NCBI GenBank assembly: GCA_963576725.1
Contig: OY755241.1
Coordinates: forward strand, 30,878,853-30,942,852
DNA length: 64,000 nt
Source of the DNA: Azorinus chamasolen
Lineage: Eukaryota > Mollusca > Bivalvia > Cardiida > Solecurtidae
Direction: 5' to 3'
In this document: positions 12,044 through 63,779 of the stretch, in pieces
Layout: each line of letters opens with the position of its first letter
Numbering within the stretch: position 1 is the first letter of the stretch
Translations under genes and position numbers: made by a program
Notes under the pieces: generated by a model
What the model was told of the DNA's origin: nothing
What the model saw: only the letters and a program-made list of their open reading frames with translations
The model's database searches: none

Positions 12044-12547
12044 CAGTAAAAAATCGATTATTCGAACTCTCAAATACGTATTATTTTTCTTGATTATTCG
12101 AACTCTCAAATACGTATTGTTTTTATTGATTATTCGAACACTCAAACACGTTTTATTATTGATCTTTAAAACCCTTTACCTGATAGAAGCGGCTTTAAGC
12201 GAGTTTAATATTTTCCTCCGCTGAAGAAAATAGTTCCATTTTTTAAAATAATGAACATATAGCATCATAAATAGTTTCTATATTCTAGGAGGTGGTAGCT
12301 TAAAGCAGGCTGAAAGTAAAGCAGAATGCGCATTAAGGCGCATTCTGCTTTACTTTCAACCTGCTTTAAGTGGTCACCTGTCTTCAAAACTAGAAATAGG
12401 CTATTGGGTAAAGGGTTAAGACAGACAAATGCTTAAGGTAGCTAGGCGCTTTCTGTATGACTTTTGCCCTGCATAAAGCATCCCCTGCCTAAAAGGTTCT
12501 CAAATCTTCACAATAAAATTTCGAACTATCGAGTGTTTTTTACTATA
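12044..12547. mobile_element. Family C3 element with a family H element nested at TTAA (12168-12420)
   Basis: C3 left end ACAGTAAAAAATCGATTATT, with its first 45 bp repeated in tandem three times; the right end is decayed. H interrupts the C3 motif GATCTTTAAGACAG exactly at TTAA. H has CCCTTTACCTGATAGAAGCG and GGTAAAGGGTTAA ends and a hairpin GCTTAAAGCAGGCTGAAAGT resembling that of C1. Confidence 0.8.
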
Positions 12548-12929
12548 GTAATGTTTTTAAAACAGTTTTCTTTGGACTTGTTACATAATTTTATATCTTC
12601 ATTCTATGGTATTTACAACATAAACTGCAGCGCTTGCGTAAAACATTACTATAAAATACATTTCAGTAACTGTTAACATGTCAGTGTGAAAAGTCCCTTA
12701 AACAGTCGGAGTACATTCTCAAGTACAGTATCTGACCATTTAGATGCTTGAGAATGAACTCAGACTCAAGAAACAAAATTGTAAGATTTACAAGGAGCTG
12801 TCTGGTCTAGGTCTACTCTGTTGCAAAGCGTTTAAAGTCAGGGTAATCAAGTAAAGGGTCTCTGTCCTCTTACCCTTACACAGGATATGCCGTATAAGTC
12901 AACCTTACAGCAATCAGTGATACGAATCT

Positions 12930-13361
12930 ACAGTAAACCCCTTTAACCCTTTCGGCGCCAAATTTCTAATTGTCGTCTGCAAAACAATTTTGTTAAACCA
13001 TTTGGTAAAATAAGGAATTGAGATAATTAAGTGCAAATTACATAGGAATAAAGCACAGATGTAGCAACAGAATTTGAAACAAACAGTGAAGTCCCTGATC
13101 AGACGCCGCCTTGAAAAGGCGGCGTCTGATCTGGGACTGCACTATTTGTCTTGGTGCATTTATGCGACATTGGCGATGAAAGGTTTATAATGACTCCACC
13201 AAACTGAGGTCTAATTCTGGGCTTAAACATAGGTGGATGCTTAATGCAGGAATGCAGTTATGCGGAAAACTCCTTCTGGAGACTTCTGCTTTACTTCATT
13301 AAGCAAACAACTGTTTCTATGTTTGTTTAGACAGCGGTCGTTTTGGATGGGTTCTATTGTA
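12930..13361. mobile_element. Degraded family C element with a family G element nested (about 12942-13189)
   Basis: C ends: ACAGTAAACCCCTTTAA left, GGGTTCTATTGTA right. G has ends CCCTTTCGGCGCCA / GGCGATGAAAGG and a hairpin of about 30-bp arms (CAAACAGTGAAGTCCCTGAT) centred on GCCGCCTTGAAAAGGCGGC. Confidence 0.7.
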
Positions 13362-13477
13362 TTTCCTATGCGGACGCTGTTGGATAAGTGTAGTCATTTA
13401 GATCTTTAGATTGCTACAAGCAAGTTTGGTGGTGATAGTTTAATGCAATCTGGACACGAATTAGATGCAATACTGTA

Positions 13478-13712
13478 TTCACCTATTCCCTCATATTGTA
13501 GGTTTTGTTTTTGCCCATTCTCTCACATTGTCACCTTTTGGCGCCTCTGTAAATGTCACTTTGAAACCATTGTGATAAATAAAGCATTGTAACTGAACTG
13601 AATTGAAAACTATACAATTCAAAATATTTCCTTTTCTCTAGCAAATTCTCCTGTTCGGTAATTTTATTGAAAGAGGTTTTGTTTAGAAATATACTATGAA
13701 GGAATGTGTTTA
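13478..13712. repeat. Family B element, hairpin replaced
   Basis: Ends ACCTATTCCCTCATATTG and ATGAAGGAATGTGTTTAA; arm GAAACCATTGTGATAAATAA then ACTGAACTGAATTG instead of the return arm. Confidence 0.6.
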
Positions 13713-13724
13713 AACACAGCTCTT

Positions 13725-13990
13725 TGCACCCAGATTTGGTTTTATATGGAAACAGTACTACATTTGTAATTATTATGATATTTGTAATACAACAGAATAG
13801 ATTTGAATGCTGATTGTTTAAAGTGGAATGATCCATCATTGTTTAACAACAGACTCCATTCAGTATTAAAGGGTATTTTTCCGAGAGGATCTAAGATAAA
13901 GTCAGTGCATACCCTGATCAAGGGTAAGGGGCTCCTCTAGGGACCCTCTGATCTGATGCTACACAGTTCACAAATGCCCGAGCCCAAGTT
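13725..13990. repeat. Family D-like element
   Basis: TAGAATGATCCATCATTGTT, CCATTCAGTATTAAAGGG, and arms around GGGGCTCCTCTAGGGACCC with CTACACAGTTCACAAATGCC. Confidence 0.5.
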
Positions 13991-14146
13991 TGACATATTC
14001 ACGCGTAATAACGGTGTAACGATACACACAACCTGTCATAGAAAATGTTTCAAGTAGAACTTGTCTTAAGCGGCTATCAAAAACTGTCTAATTATGCGTC
14101 TGTAAGACAGGTTGTATAGATTTGTAGAGGTCAAAAAGCAGACAGT

Positions 14147-14293
14147 CCCTATAGGAGCAAATGCTCTATTTATCACAATGGTTTCAAATTACAAAAAAAG
14201 CTTTAAAAAATATTTTCTCTAGTTAATGCTCCTTTTCGGTAGATGCATCCAAAGAGGTTGGATCTAAAAATAGCCTATGAGGTAATGGGTTAA
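14147..14293. repeat. Family B right half within a decayed C element
   Basis: Starts at the hairpin tip (CCTATAGGAGCAAATGCTC) and runs to GAGGTAATGGGTTAA. The flanks (CAAGTAGAACTTGTCTTAAG, TGTAAGACAGG) are C-like. Confidence 0.6.
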
Positions 14294-14511
14294 AAAGCTA
14301 TAGAGCTGAATCTACGGTAAACATGCCTTCGTTCACGTTCCATTATAAAACACCACTCAATTTACATTCATAAAGACGTGTGTGGTTTTCTTCTCCTGAC
14401 ATGAATGTTCTTTAGGTGAAAGGTTAAACACTTTTAAGATCAAAATTAATAGCGTCTATTCAAGCCTATCTGTGAATCAGCTTAAGCAAACAGGTTTCGG
14501 CATATTTATGT

Positions 14512-14744
14512 TTACCCATTCCCTCATAGGCTATTTTTGGGCCTAACCTCTTGGAATGAATCTATACTGAAAAGGAGCATTTACTATAGAGAAAAGGAAA
14601 ATGTTATAATTGTGTAGTATAGAAACCATTGTGATAAATAGAGCAGTTGCTCCTATGGAGCAAATGCTCTATTTATCACAATGGTTTCAAGAAATGACTA
14701 TTACAGAGGCGTAGAAAGGCGTCAATATGGAGGAATGGGTGAAC
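14512..14744. repeat. Family B element, complete
   Basis: ACCCATTCCCTCATAGGC to GGAGGAATGGGT with full hairpin centred on TTGCTCCTATGGAGCAA. This copy is inverted relative to the one at 10,261. Confidence 0.8.
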
Positions 14745-15489
14745 ATAATTGCTTAGTCTAAGGGTATGATGGTTTTTCGGTGGGAAATCATTAGAGCAGT
14801 CAACAACATGTATACCTATTGGAAACAAGACAGTAAACTATAGTCTGTCAATATAGACAACATTATTTATTAAAAAAGGGGTCTATAAGAGCTTAATACA
14901 GAACTAATACGTAATGTACAAAACGCCTTAAGCTACCATATGTCTTAAATTAGACTTATTTTAGATGGCCGCTGTAGACATGTTTTACTGTAATAAATGA
15001 ATAATTCCCGAGAGACTTGTTATAAGTAACGATTTTCTATGTTAGAGTGGTCCATTGCAGTCAAGCTTTGTACCTGTGATAGTCTCTGATAATTCATTTT
15101 TGAATGGCATTGCACTTAAGTATAAATCTATATAATGTTTTATGATACGTACTGCATTCATTGTATACTTGTTTAACGCTGTACAATGATCAAAGATGAT
15201 TTTAATATGTGTTTTCTCTGGGGGGTTTTTGTAATAAATTCAGTTTACCAACAATTCTGCACATTAAATATCCACAAACCCTTGTTGTTGCCTTTTCTTT
15301 AATATGTTCCATGAACAGTCTATGTTTTATTTGGCAATAAGGACTTTTAAAGTGTGCGCTAGTATTCAAGGAATCTGCAGCATAGCTGGCAGCAAAATGT
15401 TGTGACGTAATGGCAGTGTGTTATATTTCAAACAGACAGAGATAAACACTTAAATACAGCCTAATTTTCTTAAGCAACCAATAAAATGA

Positions 15490-15838
15490 GATCTAAATCG
15501 GTGTGTTTAAGACAGATGGTGTATTTATGCAGGTCGAAAGTAATGCAGAAAGCTGTTGGCCCTACATTAAGCTACCGCCTGTTTTAGACTTCCATGTTTA
15601 AGTAAATGACTGGCCGTTTCACCCTTTCAGTGCTGGAAATGTGTCATCTGCAAACAGTGTACACCCAGATGAGGGGGTCCTAAAGGGGTCCTCTTATAAT
15701 AGTCTGTAATGTTTGACATGCTACACGTTTCTTTTAAAAAAAATCTCTGAATATTGACAGTAGGCTTGACCTGTTCGAACTGTGGAAGAGTCCATTTGAT
15801 AGTTAAGCGTTGAAAGGGTTAAGACAGGTTCAACTGTA
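15490..15838. mobile_element. Degraded family C element with family D nested (about 15622-15822)
   Basis: C parts: GACAGATGGTGTATTTATGC and GCATTAAGC-like TACATTAAGCTACCGCCTG left, GACAGGTTCAACTGTA right. D: ACCCTTTCAGTGCTGG to CGTTGAAAGGGTTAA with hairpin GCAAACAGTGTACACCCAGA. Confidence 0.6.
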
Positions 15839-16049
15839 CCCGCACTAATTATCGTCTGCTCTGATAGTCAAAATGGGTTCACGTGCATTAATTACGTTCA
15901 TTATTGTGGCATTTATAAGTAGATAGATAGATAGAATCTTTATTTACATCTCATCAATGCACATTCAGTAAATATAAAAACATATACAATAAACATTTCA
16001 AATAGTGCATAGCCATTCCATAAAGGAATTATAAGTATGTTTAGTTTTT

Positions 16050-16114
16050 CAAACAGTTTGGATCCAGATGAAACGCCGAGTATTCGGCGTTTTATCTGGA
16101 TCCAAACTGATTGC
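16050..16114. repeat. Family E hairpin
   Basis: CAAACAGTTTGGATCCAGAT arm, centre GCCGAGTATTCGGC, return arm ATCTGGATCCAAACTGATTG. Confidence 0.85.
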
Positions 16115-16374
16115 AAGGGGTATCTGGAAGTCGGATACATTATACTAAGCGTTAGGTTACATCGTGATGAAACATGGCTACATTCTAAGTATTACATGTA
16201 CAAACAAACGTTAGCCAACTACAGGTGATTATTGCAAACAAACTTTAGCCAACTTCATGTGATTTGTTTATGCACGTCCAGCTGGAATATCTTGGAGTTT
16301 CGCGAACGATTTTAATCATATACTGTAGATCATCTCTATATCAACCACTTAATTACTAAATATAGACGTCTTCA

Positions 16375-16580
16375 TTACCCATTCCCTCATATTGACGCCT
16401 TTTGACCCTTTCCCTCATATTGTGGCCTACTTATCCATTCCCTCATATTGACATCTTTTGACCCATTTCTTCATATTGAGGCCTGTTTATCCATGTCCTC
16501 ATGTGGACGCGTTTTGACGTCTCTGTAAAAGCACTTTTTGAAACTATTGTGATAAATAGAATAATTATCACAATGGTCTG
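16375..16580. repeat. Tandem copies of the family B left end, then a collapsed B hairpin
   Basis: CCATTCCCTCATATTGACG.CTTTTGACC occurs about four times (16,378; 16,407; 16,434; 16,466), then GATAAATAGAATAATTATCACAATGG, a hairpin with its tip lost. Confidence 0.7.
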
Positions 16581-16922
16581 TTTATAAAGCCCGGAATTAG
16601 ACATTTTACAGGCTGTCTTTTTAGATGGGTTTTACTGTATTAATTGGCATTGACTTATATCTCTCAATATCAATACAAGACGATCAGTGGTATTTGCTCT
16701 TGTCGGGCTGATCAGTAGATATAAATCAATAATATCTGATCAGTGACCAGACTTGTCCGACAGAAACGAATGATACTCCATTAGTGGTTTGTTAAACTAG
16801 CAATAAACCCAATGCTGTGTTATTTGGATCTGAGTCTATACTGTCTAACATGATAAGATCCAGTGTTTCGTGTGTCATACCAAACATCCATTTACAATTA
16901 CCTTGATACTCGTGACGTTATA

Positions 16923-17370
16923 TACAGTAAAATCCCTCTAATGCGACCACTTTATAAATGAAAAATCAGGTGGTTGCTTAATGCAGGTCGAAAGTTATGC
17001 AGAAAGCTCATGTAGGAGCTTTCTGCATAACTTTCGATCTGCATTAAGCTACCACCTGCATTTAAGAACCAGAATTATACATCTTTTTGGTGGTTGCATT
17101 AGCGGGTTTTTACTGTATTCTCATATGAATATTTATGGAGTAAAGGACTAACCCATTCCCTCATATTAACGCCTTTAGATGCTTCTGTAAAAGTCACATT
17201 TTATAACCATTGTCATAAAAATTATATAGCGCATTATTGTTTCTGCTTTATAGTTAGTGCTCTATTTATCACAATTATTTCAAAACTACACACTGCTAAA
17301 ACTTCCTATTTCTATAGTAAATGCTCCTTCTCGGTAGATTTGTTCAAAGAGGTGGGGTCTAAAAAAAAAT
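16923..17370. mobile_element. Family C2 element (16923-17117) and family B element (17151-17370)
   Basis: C2: ACAGTAAAATCCCTCTAATG left, GTTTTTACTGTA right, hairpin GCAGAAAGCTCATGTAGGAG complete. B: CTAACCCATTCCCTCATATT and a decayed hairpin, right end lost. Confidence 0.8.
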
Positions 17371-17726
17371 TTCCGCAATAACAAAAATAGATATGTATGA
17401 CATAAAAGAAACACGTCATTTGAAGTGCAAATGCTGCAATATCAAGACATCAAAGGCACAGAAGAACCACTCTAGACACTCAAGCGAAAAGTTAATGAAT
17501 AAATATTGATTACATTGTATAGAACTGATTCTACCTTACATTACAACACTTCAGCTAATAAATATTCATGATTTCATAATATCTCACGAGAATATTGAAC
17601 ATGCCTAGTGCAGAACGAAATCCATACAGGAAGCTGTGATAACTTCCTGTGTAACTGGCACTCTTCCTCTCTGACCCGCAATTAGATCTTTATCTAACGG
17701 CCATGACCTTTAGAGGATTTTACTGT

Positions 17727-17934
17727 AAGTAAAACCTCTCTATAACGGCCACTAAATTACATCAAGTATTTTGTGTTAACGGCACTTAACGGCTGCTTAA
17801 AGCAAGGTGGAAGTAAAACAGGACGCTCCTATAGGAGCGTTCTGTTTTACTTTCACCTTACTTGAAGCGACCACCTGCCCTGAATACCAAATAATTAACA
17901 CAATTATGTGGCAGTTATTGAGAGGTTTTACTGC
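17727..17934. mobile_element. Family C1 element
   Basis: AGTAAAACCTCTCTATAACG left, TTATTGAGAGGTTTTACTGC right; hairpin centre CTCCTATAGGAG at 17826. The preceding 200 bp end in another C-like end (GAGGATTTTACTGTA). Confidence 0.8.
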
Positions 17935-18498
17935 ACATGTACTGAAATTTTTAAGCAATTACGCTGTTCAGACATTTGAACACTTGGTCAGATTCAGTCC
18001 TATTTTATCAAACAATACATAGTGGAAAACCACTCATTTCATTAATAGAAAACGACAATATGCTTGGTCCTTGGATGCGGAAAACGAGTAGATTAACGTT
18101 TGCAAACAATGCAGACACAGGTCAGAGGACTCATAGAGGGTCTGCATTGGTTGTTATTCAATTCCGTATTCTCTCGTAAATCATACCATTTCTTACTGAA
18201 TGAGCTCTACCGTTAGTACTGATGAACCATTCCAGGCCGTAAAGCCAGCATTCAAAGGACAGTCCTAGTTCTGTATTCTTAATCACCATCAGTTCCTGGA
18301 TTCCTAGCGCGTGCGTGTGCACATGGTTGACATGGTGACAGCCTCCGAGGACAATTAAGATCCAGATATGACGTTGACTAGATCGGAATTTCATTTGGAT
18401 CCAACTATTTGATTGTCAATATGATGATTTCCAATAAGAAAAGAAAAAGCACTGCTCTGGTAATGAACTGAGACGATGTGTTTTGTATGTGACTATTA

Positions 18499-18727
18499 TT
18501 TAACCCATTACCTAATAGACTATTTTTAGATCCAATCTCTTTGAATAAAACTACCGAAAAGGAGCATTAACTAGAGAAAAGGACATTTTTAAAATTGTGT
18601 AGTTCTGACACGATTGTGATAAATAGAGCATTTGCTCCTATAGGAGCAAATGCTCTATTTATCACAATAGTTTCAATAAGTGTTTTTACAGAGGCGTCAA
18701 AAGGTGTCAACATGAGGGAATGGGTTA
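18499..18727. repeat. Family B element, complete
   Basis: TTTAACCCATTACC to GGGAATGGGTTAA, centre CTCCTATAGGAG at 18635. Confidence 0.85.
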
Positions 18728-18769
18728 ACTCTTATTTCGATATCCGCGATCTGACTGGAGTTTGATAAC

Positions 18770-18900
18770 AGGGTTTGCAAACAGCTGGGATTCAATGAGA
18801 CGCCGAGTAACTCGATGTCTCACAGGGTTTGCAAACAGCTGGGATTCAATGAGACGCCGAGTAACTCGATGTCTCATCAAGATCCAAACTGTTTGACATT
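18770..18900. repeat. Family E hairpin with duplicated left arm
   Basis: CAGGGTTTGCAAACAGCTGG to GATGTCTCA (about 55 bp) is present twice in tandem; only the second copy continues into the right arm GATCCAAACTGTTTGACA. Confidence 0.8.
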
Positions 18901-19160
18901 TCTCAAATGTTTGTTCGTATCGGGAGTAGTTAACCTTACTCCAGATTCAGATTTTATTCGACATTATTTTTATACACAGTAGGGTTAAGAAGTGACCGTT
19001 AGGTCACTCACATCCCGAATGCAAAACACGTGGGCAAGTGAACACTTAACGGTATTGGCTAATTCGCACCAGGACACAATCAACACTGATGAAGATCAGG
19101 CGATATTTGATACTGTAAATAACTATGGAATTTACAGTTTTAGATGATATTTAATTTCAG

Positions 19161-19237
19161 GCATGTGCTAGTAACCACAGAAACCACACCACTGCCTGAA
19201 AGTATCTAGTCAACTACGAAGACATAATAACAACAAC
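19161..19237 (+). promoter_or_regulatory. Probable 5' untranslated part of exon 1a
   Basis: The 77 bases before the MSFG start follow a good acceptor (ttaatttcag, ending 19160), so this may be an internal exon with a further non-coding exon upstream; otherwise the promoter lies just 5'. It contains a two-codon upstream ORF (ATG TGC TAG, starting 19163). No clear TATA box is visible. The start ATG sits in aacaacATGT, an acceptable animal context. Confidence 0.4.
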
Positions 19238-59509
<40,272 letters not shown>

Positions 59510-59756
59510 TAACTGGGTCAAAGGTGATGTTGGTGTCCTAATACAACCTCTGACCTCTGCCTGATAACTCGGTCTAAGGTGATGGCAGTGTTCCCAGTTG
59601 AAACCTTTGACCTCTGCTTGATGACTGGTTCAAAGGTGATGGCGGTGTTCCAATAATGTGACTGTTGACCTCTGCCTGATAATTGGGTCGAAGGTGATGG
59701 CAGTATTCAAGTACAGATGTGAACTTGTGACCTATGACCTCTGTCTGATAACTTAT

Positions 59757-60225
59757 GTACTCATGAATATTAATGTAAAATTAAAATCACTTTATGAATT
59801 TTAATTAGCTGAATAGAAGGAAATTCAACTGCTGAATCAAATCTATCATACTCTATAATAAGCAAACAAGGCAGACCCTGATAAGACAACTCCAACAGCA
59901 GCTGTCCAATCTGCATGGTAAAAAACCCCTCAAAATGGTTATAAGGATATACGGAAGGTGGAACATTGTAGCCATTTTAGAAAGTAAAGAAGCAGAACTA
60001 TCATTTTCCATTAGCAAACGGGGTAAACCCTGAACAAGCGGCTTCTCTAGGAGTCTTCTGATCTGGGTCTACTCTGTTTCCAATGTGTGAAAACGTGCTT
60101 ATATGAAGGAAAGGGTTAGCAAACAGAACAGTTCCTGATGAGACAGGTTTTTACAGGAGCTGGGTCTGGGTCTTTTGTGTTTGCAAATGCATGAAAATGC
60201 ATAAATATGAAATACAGGGTTATAG
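59757..60225. repeat. Family A, inverted A2 (59925-60117) and A half element
   Basis: A: CTCATGAATATTAATGTAAA. A2 inverted: GGTGGAACATTGTAGCCATT, GCAAACGGGGTAAACCC, ends GGAAAGGGTTA. Last: GCAAACAGAACAGTTCCTGA / CTGGGTCTTTTGTGTTTGC. These follow the minisatellite and may fall in the 3' UTR; no clear poly(A) site can be chosen. Confidence 0.68.
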
Positions 60226-60269
60226 TCTATAATGTTGGATCTGACTGTAGTGTCAACATAAAAATAAAA

Positions 60270-60420
60270 ATTGTGGTTAATCCAAGCAGGTATTTGCTTA
60301 ATGCAGGACTAAATGCAGAAAGTTCCTACAGGAGCTTTCATCCTGCATTAAGCTACCACCTGTCATAAAAAAAACCAACAGAATTAGGACAGTCGCTGTA
60401 GATCTGTGTTTACTGTATTG
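60270..60420. mobile_element. Family C2-like element, ends decayed
   Basis: GCTTAATGCAGGACTAAATG / CATCCTGCATTAAGCTACCA with tip GTTCCTACAGGAGC; right end CTGTGTTTACTGTA in decayed form. Confidence 0.65.
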
Positions 60421-60724
60421 TGATATGATTATCATTGAAAAGATGAAACTGACCAATCAAAAGTCGTGTTTGTAAGTTTTGGGGATGCTTGTGCCAATGT
60501 GTAGATGTATTATTTATTATAAAACTGTAGGTATACAAGAGTATTTTTATGTTTAGAATGAGTTATCAAATGTACAATTGTTATGCGTAAGATCAATGGT
60601 TTCATGACTGTACAAGAATAGTGTCATCATTCTGCAGTATATAATCAGCAAGTTTTGCAAAACATTTTCACAACTCGTTTTTGACCCGGAAGTAGACTTC
60701 TTTCAGAGAGGTTTTACTGTACTG

Positions 60725-61225
60725 TAACCCTTTCCCTCATATAAACGCATTTTCATGCATCTGCAAACATAGTAGACCCATATCAGACGGCTCCTATGGG
60801 AGCCATCTGATCAGGGTCTGCTCTGTCTGCTAATGGAATTTGATAGATCTGTTTCTATACTTTATTAAATGGCTACAATGTTCCACCTTCCATATTTCGT
60901 TAAAACTACATGTATTTTGTCCATGAATATTCAGTAGGTATTGAACATTTTAATAAGCATAGAATTGGGAAAGGGTTAACCCTTTCCCTCATATAAACGT
61001 GTTTTCACGCATTTGCAAACAGAGTAGACCCAGATCAGACGGCTCCTAGAGGGGCCGTCTGATCAGGGTCTACTCTGTTTGCTAATAGAATTTGATAGAT
61101 CTGTTTATTTGCTTTCTAAAATGTCTGCAAAGTTCCACCTTCCATATTTCTTTATAACTATTTTATGAATGAATATTCAGTAGGTATTGAAAATTTTAAT
61201 AAGCATAGAATTGGGAAAGGGTTAA
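60725..61225. repeat. Two complete A2 elements in tandem sharing TTAA
   Basis: 60,725-60,979 and 60,976-61,225, each TAACCCTTTCCCTCATATAA to TTGGGAAAGGGTTAA. They are very alike, including AATTTGATAGATCTGTTT and the rare right part TTTTAATAAGCATAGAATTG, so they may be a tandem duplication. Confidence 0.9.
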
Positions 61226-61376
61226 GCATATTTGACATATTGTTGATCAGTCTACTGTTGACTGTTGTGTTTTGTATTTTATTCTGAAGACTGATATTAT
61301 TATGAGATGTTTCGCATTTATCTTTGTTCATGATGTGTTTCAATTTTTTTTTATCAATTTGGTGCCATGACCTTTT

Positions 61377-61490
61377 AACCCTTTACATCATGAATATTTA
61401 CGTAAGAAATGATGACATCATGAATATTTACGTAAGAAATGATGACATCATGAATATTTACGTAAGAAATGATGACATCATGAATATCAA
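61377..61490 (+). repeat. 30-bp tandem repeat made from a family A left end
   Basis: After TTAACCCTTTACATC the unit ATGAATATTTACGTAAGAAA plus TGATGACATC is present three times and begins a fourth. Confidence 0.92.
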
Positions 61491-61553
61491 TCATATTATT
61501 TTTTATAATGTCAAGTTTATGACATGGTCTTCATTCACATGTAATTAAATAAA

Positions 61554-61762
61554 TACAGTAGAATCCCTCTAATGCGACAACTTAATGAATAAACATGGGT
61601 GTCTTCATAAGCAGGTGGTTGCTTAACGCAGGGAAACAGTAATGCAGAAAGCTCCTCTAGGAGCTTTCTGCATTACTTTTGTCCTGCATTAAGCTATCAC
61701 CTGCATTTAGCACCAAGAATTATACCTCTTTTAGGTGGTCGTATTAGCGGGGTTTTACTGTA
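61554..61762. mobile_element. Family C2 element, complete, inside a family A element
   Basis: ACAGTAGAATCCCTCTAATG to GCGGGGTTTTACTGTA with TA flanks; hairpin GCAGAAAGCTCCTCTAGGAG perfect. The A body resumes at ATTGTTTCTTACATGAATAT. Confidence 0.88.
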
Positions 61763-62149
61763 TTTAATTTATTCAATATCATTGTTTCTTACATGAATAT
61801 TCATGTGGCAAAGGTTTGAACACCATGCCTAGTTTGTTGCAGATATCTTATATATGAATGTATTAGCCATTTTATTGAGACTGCTATCATCAAACATTCA
61901 GTCATTTCGGTTGTTCGATTTTCAAAATCCGAAAGTCTACCTCTGAATTCCCAAAGTTTGTTATAGTTTTTTTTCAAATGTGCTTCTTTTTTCTTTGCTA
62001 TAAACATTTGCTTAAATAAATATTGTTTTAACCATTTCAATGTGGGAAACAAGTCACTATGAATTTTGGAATAGTCCATTTTGGAAGGGTTAATGAGATG
62101 TGTATGTATTGGATAGCCCAATTGCCCAACACTGGCAAATTTGTGATAA

Positions 62150-62230
62150 CCTGATCTAGTTTGGATCCAGATGAGATGAGTAAATCAACATCTCACAGGG
62201 GATTCAAATTTATTTGACTGTATTTGTACA
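62150..62230. repeat. Family E hairpin, decayed
   Basis: TAGTTTGGATCCAGATGAGA, short tip, GATTCAAATTTATTTGAC. Confidence 0.6.
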
Positions 62231-62284
62231 ATTGTATAAGATGTTGTTCTTTGCAGATAATTGCTTTGCATTTTTAGCCTTTCT

Positions 62285-62815
62285 CCAACTCGGACAACCT
62301 TTGGCACCTTAGCAAACAGAATAGACTCAGATCAGACGGCCCCTGTAGGAGTCATCTGACCAGCTTCTGCTCTGTTGGCTTATGACATAATATTAATCAG
62401 AATCTACAGTTTCTGCTGTGGAAACAAAGTACAGTACAACCTCTCTATAACACCCACTAAATTGTGTTAATAAGTTGGTATTTTGGGCAGGTGGTTACTT
62501 AAAGCAAGGTGAAAGTAAACCAGAACGCTCCTATAGGAGCATTCTGATTTACTTTTACCTTGCTTTAAGCATCCACCTGCCTTTAACACAAAATACTTAA
62601 TGTAATTTAGTGATCGTTATAGAGGTTTTACTGTAGATCCTGCAGGAGCCATTCAATCAGGGTCTGCTCTGCAAGCATATGCAATTATACAGACCAGTTC
62701 TAGTTTCTACCATGGCCAAAACTCCCCTTGTCCATATGCCATTTTAAAGGTTAAGTTAATTAATATTCGTACACACATTATTTCTTACATGAATATTCAT
62801 GGAGTAAAGGGATAA
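62285..62815. mobile_element. Family A element with a C1 element nested (62430-62635)
   Basis: A hairpin GCAAACAGAATAGACTCAGA; body to GGAGTAAAGGGATAA at 62,813. C1: ACAGTACAACCTCTCTATAA to TTATAGAGGTTTTACTGTA, centre CTCCTATAGGAG at 62528. After C1, a piece of A hairpin (CTGCAGGAGCCATTCAATCA) appears a second time. Confidence 0.83.
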
Positions 62816-62862
62816 GTATCAGCAAGAAATGGTTCAGTTGAGAAATAAATTATTAACCCTTT

Positions 62863-63297
62863 ACAGTAAATCCTCTCTAAACCGGAATTCTAATAGAGAA
62901 GAATTTAGATACATTTAGGCAGATGGCTGCTTAATGCAGGGTGAAAATCATGCAGAAAGCTCCTAGAGGAGCTTTCTGCAGGACTTTCAACCTGCATTAA
63001 GCATCCATCTGTCCCCACGACCGATATTTATATTACATTTAACGTCCGGTTTAGAGGGGTTTTACTGTACACCACTAATATTTAAGAAATAGTCACATGA
63101 ATATTAACGGATTTTGTACGATGGCATATGAATACGGGAATTTTTTGCCAATGGCAAAACTAGCAGAATCAGATCTATATTATTTTATAAGCAAACAGAG
63201 TAGACCCTAATCAGACAGCTCCTACAGGAGCCATCTGATCTGGGTCTACTCTTTTTGCAAAGGCATAAAAAGGCATAGTTATGGTGTTAAGGGTTAA
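62863..63297. mobile_element. Family A element with a complete C4 element nested (62872-63069)
   Basis: A: TTAACCCTT then C4 TACAGTAAATCCTCTCTAAA to TAGAGGGGTTTTACTGTA, then A resumes to GTTAAGGGTTAA; A hairpin centre CTCCTACAGGAG. C4 hairpin centre CTCCTAGAGGAG. Confidence 0.88.
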
Positions 63298-63399
63298 GAT
63301 AGATCAATATTTTCCTTATTTAAAGCTCTGGGCTATTCAGCTTACTGTTGTACTTTTTGGAGTTGCAGACCACCTGACACACCAGGTATAAACAGCTTT

Positions 63400-63672
63400 G
63401 TATAGTTGATCGGACTGGATCTTTGTATATTTGATCAGACTGGATCTTTGTATATTTTATCAGATTGGATCTTTGTATATTGGATAAGAAATGCAGGAAG
63501 AATCTGCATTGTACGCCTGATGACAGTCATTTCAGCAAGATAAGGAATATGGTCACAGTTCAACTGCTGGTGAAATATGTTCTATGAAATGTGAGCGTAT
63601 GCCACATTATATTTACTTATTTATATCATTTACACATGCCACATTATATTTACTTATTTATATCATTTACAC
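63400..63672 (+). repeat. Two short tandem repeats
   Basis: TGGATCTTTGTATATTTGAT (about 29-bp unit, three to four copies, 63,405-63,485) and a 36-bp unit TGCCACATTATATTTACTTA duplicated at 63,601-63,672. Confidence 0.85.
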
Positions 63673-63779
63673 TGTATTTACCCTAAATATTGGGACACTT
63701 AATCTGCCCTCTCCATAATTTGAACAAGTCAAATCGGCAACATTTTGATAACTTTAAACCATTCCCTAATATAGAAAAC

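Noticed and set aside
11578..12093. Two ORFs of 71-76 codons
   Set aside because: No motif, no splice context with neighbours and no composition unlike the surroundings.
61324..61548. ORF with repeated MNIYVRNDDI
   Set aside because: It is the 30-bp tandem repeat of the family A left end.
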